Assembly (NCBI GenBank): GCA_033763635.1
Contig: JANRKG010000152.1
Span: forward strand, 1-28,572
Source of the DNA: JANRKG01 sp033763635
GTDB taxonomy: Bacteria > Cyanobacteriota > Cyanobacteriia > GCF-001939115
Reading direction: 5' to 3'
Length of the DNA: 28,572 nucleotides
The notes under the pieces are model-generated. The model saw only the letters and a list, made by a program, of their open reading frames with translations, ran no database searches and was not told where the DNA came from. The position numbers and the translations under genes were made by a program. Shown in pieces: positions 22,416 through 28,572 of this stretch. Within the stretch, counting starts at the first letter, position 1. Each line of letters starts with the position of its first letter.

Positions 22416-23408
22416 ATGGTCAATCAGGAAACGTCAGAAATCGGTTTTACTCACGAAGATTTTGCCGCCCTACTCGATAAATACGACTACCACTTCAGTC
22501 CCGGAGATATCGTTGCGGGTACTGTTTTTAGTCTAGAGCCAAGGGGCGCTCTGATTGACATCGGTGCTAAGACAGCCGCTTACATTCCAATCCAGGAGAT
22601 GTCTATCAACCGGATTGATAACCCTGATGAGGTTCTTCAATCCAACGAAACCCGCGAATTCTTCATCCTGACCGATGAAAATGAAGATGGGCAGTTAACC
22701 CTTTCAATTCGCAGAATTGAGTACATGCGAGCCTGGGAACGGGTTCGGCAGTTGCAAGCGGAAGATGCAACCGTTCGTTCCATTGTCTTCGCAACCAATC
22801 GAGGGGGGGCCCTGGTTCGGATTGAAGGGCTGCGTGGCTTTATTCCCGGTTCTCACATCAGCACCCGGAAGCCGAAGGAAGAACTGGTGGGTGAAGAGTT
22901 GCCCCTCAAGTTTTTGGAAGTAGACGAAGACCGAAACCGTCTGGTTCTCAGCCATCGCCGTGCTCTAGTTGAGCGGAAGATGAATCGCCTGGAAGTTGGA
23001 GAAGTGGTCATCGGAACGGTGCGCGGGATCAAGCCCTACGGTGCCTTTATCGATATTGGTGGCGTGAGCGGTCTGCTCCACATTTCGGAAATCTCCCACG
23101 ATCACATTGATACGCCCCATAGTGTGTTTAATGTGAATGACGAAGTGAAGGTGATGATTATCGATCTCGATGCAGAACGGGGTCGGATCTCTCTCTCCAC
23201 CAAGCAGTTAGAACCCGAACCAGGAGATATGGTGAAGAATCCCCAACTGGTTTATGACAAGGCTGAGGAAATGGCAGCCCGCTTCCGGGAACAGATGATA
23301 GCAAAGCAGCAGGGCCTTGACCCGAATGATGCTCCTGCTGAAGAGGCTGTCCCAGACTATGAAGAGCCTCCTTCGGCTGTAGAAGACGAAGTGGTTGAGA
23401 GCGTTTAA
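22416..23408 (+). CDS. rpsA: 30S ribosomal protein S1
   Basis: Binds mRNA on the small ribosomal subunit and helps start translation. The 330-residue protein has three S1 RNA-binding domains, at about 30-100, 115-185 and 198-268, the short form normal for cyanobacteria and chloroplasts. The start region (IGFTHEDFAALLDKYDYHFS) and the third domain (VGEVVIGTVRGIKPYGAFID) are well conserved. The C-terminus is acidic. I use the ATG at 22416 because homologues begin MVNQ. However, a TTG at 22401 in the same frame has AAGGA 6 bases upstream and could add five residues. The gene follows nrdR after a long repeat-rich spacer and ends at a good terminator. Confidence 0.97.
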   Translation: MVNQETSEIGFTHEDFAALLDKYDYHFSPGDIVAGTVFSLEPRGALIDIGAKTAAYIPIQEMSINRIDNPDEVLQSNETREFFILTDENEDGQLTLSIRRIEYMRAWERVRQLQAEDATVRSIVFATNRGGALVRIEGLRGFIPGSHISTRKPKEELVGEELPLKFLEVDEDRNRLVLSHRRALVERKMNRLEVGEVVIGTVRGIKPYGAFIDIGGVSGLLHISEISHDHIDTPHSVFNVNDEVKVMIIDLDAERGRISLSTKQLEPEPGDMVKNPQLVYDKAEEMAARFREQMIAKQQGLDPNDAPAEEAVPDYEEPPSAVEDEVVESV

Positions 23409-23454
23409 GATTCCGCGAATCAATAAGCGAATCAATAAACGGATCAGTTGATGC

Positions 23455-23482
23455 AAGGGGTGTCGTCATACGATGCCCCTTT
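23455..23482 (+). terminator. Rho-independent terminator after rpsA
   Basis: AAGGGGTGTCG (23455-23465) and CGATGCCCCTT (23471-23481) form an 11-bp stem with two G-T pairs around TCATA. The T run is short. A direct repeat of GCGAATCAATAA (from 23415 and 23427, the first starting as CGCGAATC) lies just upstream. Confidence 0.7.
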
Positions 23483-23580
23483 GTCGTCTATAGTGCCTTC
23501 CTCAGTGGAATCTATCCGAAATATCCGCTCAGATTTAGGACAGGTTAAAAGGTTAAAACGACCATTTAGTAAGTATTTCC

Positions 23581-23601
23581 TTCTGCCTCCTGCCCTCTGC
23601 C
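23581..23601. repeat. Heptamer tandem repeat before the HAD gene
   Basis: TTCTGCC, TCCTGCC and CTCTGCC run in tandem. They are reverse-strand relatives of the AGGGCAG heptamers at 8230 and 16035. Confidence 0.6.
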
Positions 23602-23646
23602 TTCTAATTCCAATTTAAAGTTCTTCATTGTTTCCCTGATATTCCC

Positions 23647-24387
23647 TTGGTCAATATTCGATGTGGCGATCGATGCTTTGAAGCCGTAGAAGCAGTGCTT
23701 TTCGATAAAGATGGCACCCTTGCGAATTCAGAAGCATTTTTGAGTCAGCTTGGGCAGTTGCGTCTGCGATTGCTGGAATCTACCCTTCCCAACGCAACAG
23801 CCATTTTTTCTAAAGTATTTGGCATCGAGGGAGATCGGGTCGATCCGGCAGGATTGCTGGCGGTGGGATCTCGTCAGGCGAACATAGCGGCGATCGTTGA
23901 ACAACTGATCCGCTCAGGGATGGAACAGGCGGCAGCAACGGCAATTGTCCAGTCTGCGTTCTTAAAAGCTGATCAGGATTTGCCCCGTAAAGCCCCTGAA
24001 ACTCCTCTCATTCCCGGTTGTCGTGAACTTTTACACCGCTTCACTGATCAGGGAGTTCGCATCGGTCTGCTCTCTTCGGATGTCACAGCAAATTTACATG
24101 ATTTTGCTGCTTACTATGGTTTAGATCCTTACCTGCAAGTCATTGTTGGAGCCGATCAGGGGTTGGTAAAACCAGATCCGCTCCTGATGAAACGGACGTG
24201 CCAGAGATTGAATGTGGCTGTGGAAAACACGTTGATGATTGGCGATGCAGAGACAGACATCCGCATGGCTCGATCCGCAGGAGCAGGGGGAAGCGTTGGG
24301 GTTAGTTGGGGTTGGCAGTCTTCTATCTGCCTACCTGAAGCAGATGTAATAGTTCACCATCCGCTTGAGATCCAAATTGTCTCTTAA
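23647..24387 (+). CDS. HAD-superfamily hydrolase
   Basis: A 246-residue soluble phosphatase-like protein of the haloacid dehalogenase fold. Motif I is FDKDGTLANSE, with nucleophile D20 and acid D22. An alpha-helical cap follows. Motif II is in GLLSSDVT, motif III is the Lys in LVKPDP, and motif IV is MIGDAETDIRMA. It resembles phosphoglycolate-phosphatase-like members, but the substrate cannot be told from sequence. No ATG precedes motif I, so the TTG at 23647 is the best start and gives an N-terminus of normal length (VNIRCGDRCFEAVEAVLFD). The ribosome site is poor. The gene lies between rpsA and metK. Confidence 0.88.
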   Translation: MVNIRCGDRCFEAVEAVLFDKDGTLANSEAFLSQLGQLRLRLLESTLPNATAIFSKVFGIEGDRVDPAGLLAVGSRQANIAAIVEQLIRSGMEQAAATAIVQSAFLKADQDLPRKAPETPLIPGCRELLHRFTDQGVRIGLLSSDVTANLHDFAAYYGLDPYLQVIVGADQGLVKPDPLLMKRTCQRLNVAVENTLMIGDAETDIRMARSAGAGGSVGVSWGWQSSICLPEADVIVHHPLEIQIVS

Positions 24388-24435
24388 AGCGATTATGAGG
24401 GAATTGACTGAGTAATCTTACTTGAAACTTCCAAA

Positions 24436-24444
24436 TGATATAAT
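24436..24444 (+). promoter_or_regulatory. Extended minus-10 promoter of metK
   Basis: TGATATAAT is a full extended minus-10 (TG-N-TATAAT). It lies just past the HAD gene. TTGAAA at 24422 is too close to serve as a normal minus-35. Transcription from here would give a leader of about 200 bases. Confidence 0.5.
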
Positions 24445-24470
24445 TTGCTGACTTAAGGGAATTATTAACT

Positions 24471-24545
24471 GATCCTTTAGAGATCATTTTAAAAGATCTT
24501 GTACGAGGATCAAGGTATTCCTACTGCGGACTGCTTCTCAGGAAT
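24471..24545 (+). promoter_or_regulatory. Two stem-loops in the metK leader
   Basis: Hairpin 1: GATCCT (24471-24476) pairs with AGGATC (24506-24511), and inside it AGATC (24481-24485) pairs with GATCT (24495-24499). Hairpin 2: ATTCCT (24517-24522) pairs with AGGAAT (24540-24545). I could not match them to a known SAM riboswitch class. Confidence 0.4.
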
Positions 24546-24648
24546 TCTATCTGTTTTCCCTGGGGCAACTTCCCGATTAAATTGACGTGCAGCGTTAATT
24601 GTCTCATCGTACGGCTCAAGCACAGTATCGCTAAGAGAGGTTACTCCC

Positions 24649-25905
24649 TTGTCTCGTCGCTACTTCTTTACTTCCGAATCTGTTACAGAAGGCCATCCTG
24701 ATAAGATTTGCGATCAAATTTCAGACACTATTTTGGATGCACTTCTGGCCCAAGACCCCAGGAGTCGTGTTGCTGCTGAAGTGGTCGTAAACACAGGATT
24801 AGTTCTGATTACGGGTGAAATTACGACAACAGCCAAAATTAACTATATTGAGTTGGCCCGTCAGAAGGTTGCTGAGATTGGTTATTTGGGGGCTGACAGT
24901 GGCTTTTCTGCCAATAGCTGTGCTGTTCTCGTGGCATTAGACGGTCAATCTCCTGATATTGCTCAGGGTGTGAATGCTGCACAAGAAACCCGTGAGCTTT
25001 CCAGCGAAGAGCGCTTGGATTCCATTGGGGCTGGCGATCAGGGAATTATGTTTGGGTTCGCTTGCAATGAAACGCCTGAACTGATGCCATTGCCAATCAG
25101 TCTGGCCCACCGCATTTCTCGGCGATTGGCAGTTGTTCGTAAGACAGGCCAACTCCCCTACCTGCGCCCCGATGGTAAAACCCAGGTTACGGTTCTTTAC
25201 GAAGATGGGAAACCCATCGGGATTGATACCATTTTGATTTCGACCCAGCATACTCCTGAAATTGGCGACATTACGGACGAAGCAGCCGTACAAGCCAAGA
25301 TTAAGGAGGATCTGTGGACGATTGTTGTTCAACCCGTTTTCTCCGACATTACCACCCAACCTGACGAAACTACCCGCTTCCTGGTGAACCCGACAGGCAA
25401 GTTCGTGATCGGTGGACCTCAGGGTGATTCTGGGTTGACGGGTCGTAAGATTATTGTTGACACCTACGGCGGTTACTCCCGTCATGGTGGCGGTGCGTTC
25501 TCCGGGAAAGACCCCACCAAGGTCGATCGCAGTGCTGCGTATGCCGCCCGTTACGTTGCCAAGAACATCGTTGCGGCTGGTTTAGCAGAGAAGTGTGAAG
25601 TACAACTGAGTTATGCGATCGGGGTGGCGCGCCCTGTCAGCATCATGGTTGAAACCTTTGGCACGGGCATGGTCAGTGACGAGCACCTGCTAGAGTTAGT
25701 GAAACAACACTTTGAACTTCGTCCTGCTGGGATCATCGAAATCTTTGGACTCCAGGCCCTTCCCGGAGAACGGGGAGGCCGCTTCTATCAAGATGTTGCG
25801 GCTTACGGTCACTTTGGGCGGACGGATTTAGATCTGCCCTGGGAGCAAACCGATAAGGCGGCTCTGTTGAAAGAGGCTGCAATGGAAACTGCGAGTGCTG
25901 TGTAA
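24649..25905 (+). CDS. metK: S-adenosylmethionine synthetase
   Basis: Makes S-adenosylmethionine from methionine and ATP, the cell's main methyl donor. The 418-residue protein has the family marks FTSESVTEGHPDKICDQISD near the start, GAGDQGIMFGFACNE (near residue 127), and the Gly-rich phosphate-binding GGGAFSGKDPTKVDRSAAY (near 283). Length is normal. The start is TTG at 24649: MSRRYFFTSESV fits homologues, and AGAGAGG lies 8 bases upstream. It has its own promoter candidate and ends at a strong terminator, so it is probably transcribed alone, with a leader of about 200 bases. Confidence 0.98.
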   Translation: MSRRYFFTSESVTEGHPDKICDQISDTILDALLAQDPRSRVAAEVVVNTGLVLITGEITTTAKINYIELARQKVAEIGYLGADSGFSANSCAVLVALDGQSPDIAQGVNAAQETRELSSEERLDSIGAGDQGIMFGFACNETPELMPLPISLAHRISRRLAVVRKTGQLPYLRPDGKTQVTVLYEDGKPIGIDTILISTQHTPEIGDITDEAAVQAKIKEDLWTIVVQPVFSDITTQPDETTRFLVNPTGKFVIGGPQGDSGLTGRKIIVDTYGGYSRHGGGAFSGKDPTKVDRSAAYAARYVAKNIVAAGLAEKCEVQLSYAIGVARPVSIMVETFGTGMVSDEHLLELVKQHFELRPAGIIEIFGLQALPGERGGRFYQDVAAYGHFGRTDLDLPWEQTDKAALLKEAAMETASAV

Positions 25906-25975
25906 CCCCTGATTGCAGAGAGACGTGAAGGTTCGCGTTTCTATCCCGGTTGGAAATTAATTGACCTAAATTTCC

Positions 25976-26012
25976 CAGAACCCCAGGTTTTCCAGGGGTT
26001 CTGTTTTGTTTG
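25976..26012 (+). terminator. Rho-independent terminator after metK
   Basis: CAGAACCCC (25976-25984) pairs with GGGGTTCTG (25995-26003). Inside, after an A-A mismatch, GG pairs with CC around a TTTT loop. TTTTGTTTG follows. Confidence 0.92.
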
Positions 26013-26117
26013 TCCGAATTGCTCCAACCTGTCCCTGAAAAAGTACGATAGGCTGGATCGGGAACCTGCCGATCGATAGTTTTTCCGCCCAAGAGATATT
26101 TCACTGTTTTGAGTACC

Positions 26118-28493
26118 ATGCCCCCAATCCTTGACATTAGCCATCTCAACCCCTCTCAGCGTCAGTCGGTTGAGCATTTCTGTGGGCCGTTACTGGTCGT
26201 TGCGGGGGCCGGATCGGGAAAAACCAGGGCACTGACTTACCGAATTGCCAATCTAATTCTGACGCATCAGGTTGCTCCAGAAAATATTCTGGCAGTGACG
26301 TTTACCAACAAAGCTGCACGGGAAATGAAGGAGCGGATTGAATATCTGTTTGCCGAACGAGAAGCCAGTCGAGAGTTTGGCAAACCGCTGAAATCCCTTC
26401 CGCCCTACGAACAAACCAAACTTCGGTCCAAGGTCTACAAAACGTTTACGAAAGACCTCTGGATCGGCACCTTTCATAGTCTTTTTTCGCGCATTTTACG
26501 GTTTGATATCGAGAAATATCAGGACGATCGCGGCAACCGTTGGACCAAAAACTTCTCTATCTTTGATGAGTCTGATACCCAAAGCCTGATCAAAGATATT
26601 GTCGTGAATCAGATGAATCTAGACGACAAAAAATTTGAGCCGCGATCGGTACGGTATGCCATCAGTAATGCGAAAAACCAGGGCCAAACTCCCCAGGATT
26701 TGGAGACGGCCCAACCTGACTTTCGGGGGCGCAAGATCGCGGAGGTGTACGAACGCTTTCAAGCAGCCCTGGCAAAAAATAATGCCCTCGATTTTGACGA
26801 TTTAATTTGGGTGCCCGTCCAACTCTTTCGCCAGCATCCCCAGGTACTTGACTATTGGCACCGACACTTTCGGCATATTTTGGTGGATGAGTATCAAGAT
26901 ACCAATCGCACTCAATATGATCTGATTCGCTTGTTGGCAACTAATGGGGTTAACCCTCAGGCGTTTGATTGGCAGCAACGATCGCTCTTTGTGGTTGGAG
27001 ATGGCGATCAATCCATCTATTCCTTTCGGGCCGCAGACTTCACAATTTTGATGGAATTTCAAGAAGATTTTGGCGATCGGCAACCGGATGATGTAACCAA
27101 CACAATGGTCAAGTTGGAGGAAAATTACCGATCGACAGAAAATATTCTTCAGGTCGCGAACTACCTGATTGAAAACAACACAGAACGGATTGATAAGGTA
27201 TTGCGGCCCACTCGCGGCATTGGGGAAACAGTCTACTGTTATCGAGCGGATGATGAAATCGCCGAAGCGGACTTTGTGATTCAGCAAATCCGCACCCTGG
27301 AGCGGAAGGATGAGAAACTGCACTGGGGCAACTTCGCAATTCTGTACCGGACCAATGCCCAATCCCGTGCTTTTGAAGAAGCCCTGGTGCGGAGCAGTAT
27401 TCCCTACAAAGTGGTCGGCGGGCTGCGGTTTTACGATCGCAAAGAAATCAAAGACGTGTTGGCCTACCTGCGGTTGACCGTTAATCCTGCCGATACCGTG
27501 AGTCTGAAACGGGTAATCAATACGCCTCGTCGGGGCATTGGTAAGGCAACGATCGATAGCCTGGAAAGCATGGCCCAAGAACTCCAGGTGCCTCTGTGGG
27601 ATGTGCTGGTGAATGAAACGGCAGTCAAAACCTTGGCGGGGCGATCGGCAAAATCGGTTCTGGGGTTTGTGCAAATCATCCGGGCAGCCCAGGAAAAGTT
27701 GGAATCGCCCGCCTCTCAAGTGGTGCAGGAGATTCTGGAAACGTCAGGCTATCTTCAGGACTTGAAAACCCAAACGACTGATGAGGCTCAAGATCGTCTT
27801 AATAATGTGCAGGAACTCTACAACGCAGTCTCGCAGTTTGAAGAGGGGAACGAAGACTCAAATCTCGTTTCATTCCTGGCAAATGCTTCCCTCGCTTCGG
27901 ATCTGGATAATTTGGAGGAAAGTGAATCTAAAGTGTCCCTGATGACCCTCCATTCTTCCAAGGGGTTAGAATTTCCGGTGGTCTTTCTGGTGGGGCTGGA
28001 GCAGGGGTTGTTTCCCAATTTTCGTTCTATGGAAGATCCGGCGGCGCTGGAAGAAGAACGGAGGCTCTGCTATGTGGGCATTACCCGTGCCCAGGAACGG
28101 CTCTTTATCACCTATGCCCGGATGCGGCGGTTGTACGGGTCACGAGAACCCGCTGAACCTTCAATTTTTCTAACCGAGTTACCCAAAGAATTAATTGCGA
28201 CGAACGGGGCAACCGCTCTGCCCGTCCGCTTTACCAAGACGATGGCAGAGTTCAAGAGCCGCAGCCGACTGGCAACGGTAAAAGCGGATGTCACCAGTCA
28301 GGCTTCTCGACCGAACACCCATGAGAGCGACTGGAGTGTGGGCGATCGGCTCGTGCATCCTGCTTTTGGTGCGGGCCAAGTCACGCACATCTTTGGAAAG
28401 GGAGACAAAATCTGCCTCGCAGTTAAATTTCCCGGAATCGGCCAAAAAATTATCGATCCCAAAGTCACCTTACTCCAGCGGGTACTGGACTAA
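26118..28493 (+). CDS. pcrA: UvrD/PcrA-type DNA helicase
   Basis: An ATP-driven 3'-to-5' superfamily 1 helicase of DNA repair and replication restart, 791 residues. The Q motif is LNPSQRQSVE, Walker A is GAGSGKT (residues 30-36), motif II is LVDEYQDTN, and motif III is VVGDGDQSIYSFRAAD. Later motifs include LEENYRST, MTLHSSKGLEFPVVFLVG and YVGITRAQERL. The C-terminal 50 residues (WSVGDRLVHPAFGAGQV) form the Tudor-like tail typical of PcrA. An insert of about 30 residues between motifs I and Ia (around 75-110, FAEREASREFGKPLKSLPPY) lengthens domain 1. ATG at 26118; a TTG at 26109 is also open. Choosing pcrA over uvrD as a name is a judgement. Confidence 0.95.
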   Translation: MPPILDISHLNPSQRQSVEHFCGPLLVVAGAGSGKTRALTYRIANLILTHQVAPENILAVTFTNKAAREMKERIEYLFAEREASREFGKPLKSLPPYEQTKLRSKVYKTFTKDLWIGTFHSLFSRILRFDIEKYQDDRGNRWTKNFSIFDESDTQSLIKDIVVNQMNLDDKKFEPRSVRYAISNAKNQGQTPQDLETAQPDFRGRKIAEVYERFQAALAKNNALDFDDLIWVPVQLFRQHPQVLDYWHRHFRHILVDEYQDTNRTQYDLIRLLATNGVNPQAFDWQQRSLFVVGDGDQSIYSFRAADFTILMEFQEDFGDRQPDDVTNTMVKLEENYRSTENILQVANYLIENNTERIDKVLRPTRGIGETVYCYRADDEIAEADFVIQQIRTLERKDEKLHWGNFAILYRTNAQSRAFEEALVRSSIPYKVVGGLRFYDRKEIKDVLAYLRLTVNPADTVSLKRVINTPRRGIGKATIDSLESMAQELQVPLWDVLVNETAVKTLAGRSAKSVLGFVQIIRAAQEKLESPASQVVQEILETSGYLQDLKTQTTDEAQDRLNNVQELYNAVSQFEEGNEDSNLVSFLANASLASDLDNLEESESKVSLMTLHSSKGLEFPVVFLVGLEQGLFPNFRSMEDPAALEEERRLCYVGITRAQERLFITYARMRRLYGSREPAEPSIFLTELPKELIATNGATALPVRFTKTMAEFKSRSRLATVKADVTSQASRPNTHESDWSVGDRLVHPAFGAGQVTHIFGKGDKICLAVKFPGIGQKIIDPKVTLLQRVLD

Positions 28494-28572
28494 GACCAGA
28501 AATAACCGTCGGTCCTGCCTCTGGTTGTCCTTCCTGAACAGCAGGAGGGGAGGCGTTGGGTGGGGCTGGATT

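Noticed and set aside
24445..24648. Known SAM riboswitch before metK
   Set aside because: I could not place the conserved core of any SAM class; only generic hairpins are visible.
26802..27719. 305-codon minus-strand frame inside the helicase gene
   Set aside because: Antisense shadow; Cys/His/Phe-rich without a domain, while the plus strand encodes all helicase motifs.
28465..28572. Open minus-strand frame at the right edge, ending inside the helicase gene
   Set aside because: About 35 codons, Pro/Ala-rich, running off the window. It might be the C-terminus of a convergent gene but is too short to support.
1..28572. CRISPR array, prophage, transposase or toxin-antitoxin genes
   Set aside because: None seen on either strand; the tandem repeats have no spacer-repeat pattern.

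Overview
The window is chromosomal DNA from a cyanobacterium. The evidence is photosystem II genes (psbB for CP47, psbT), a CpcT/CpeT-type phycobilin lyase, sulfolipid synthesis genes (sqdB, sqdX), an aa3 cytochrome oxidase operon of cyanobacterial layout, and many GCGATCG-type (HIP1-like) octamers, with full GCGATCGC at 1256, 11842 and 13159. Gene content and GC level suggest a filamentous Leptolyngbya-like lineage; that placement is inference. I see no phage genes, insertion sequence, CRISPR array, tRNA or rRNA.

Layout. Left third, minus strand: a GAF-GAF-PAS adenylate cyclase with its own promoter and terminator; sqdX and sqdB; a CpcT-like lyase; a lipoprotein with a phytase/esterase-like domain. 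Then, still minus, the oxidase operon ctaC-ctaD-ctaE (read right to left), closed by a hairpin at 7545-7566. A 478-base divergent region separates it from plus-strand ctaA and ctaB, which make the heme A the oxidase needs. A strong terminator at 13865-13892 ends that unit. A DrrA-type ABC ATPase and an ABC-2 permease follow, then a 263-bp element with 31-bp inverted ends, a small secreted protein and a tandem ArsA/Get3-like ATPase.

The right third, all plus strand, is a housekeeping and photosynthesis block: psbB, psbT, nrdR, rpsA (S1), an HAD hydrolase, metK and a UvrD/PcrA helicase. Clear terminators follow psbT, rpsA and metK. Heptamer tandem repeats sit in several spacers (4285-4315, 5547-5659, 8230-8257, 16035-16297, 23581-23601).

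The genes are of recognised families, except one small secreted protein of unknown function. I found no clear new enzyme system. The least explained DNA is non-coding: the 586-base rpsA leader with three tandem-repeat families and a compact three-hairpin segment; the roughly 200-base metK leader with nested hairpins; the nrdR leader with a hairpin and an 18-codon ORF behind a good ribosome site; and the inverted-repeat element at 16035-16297.
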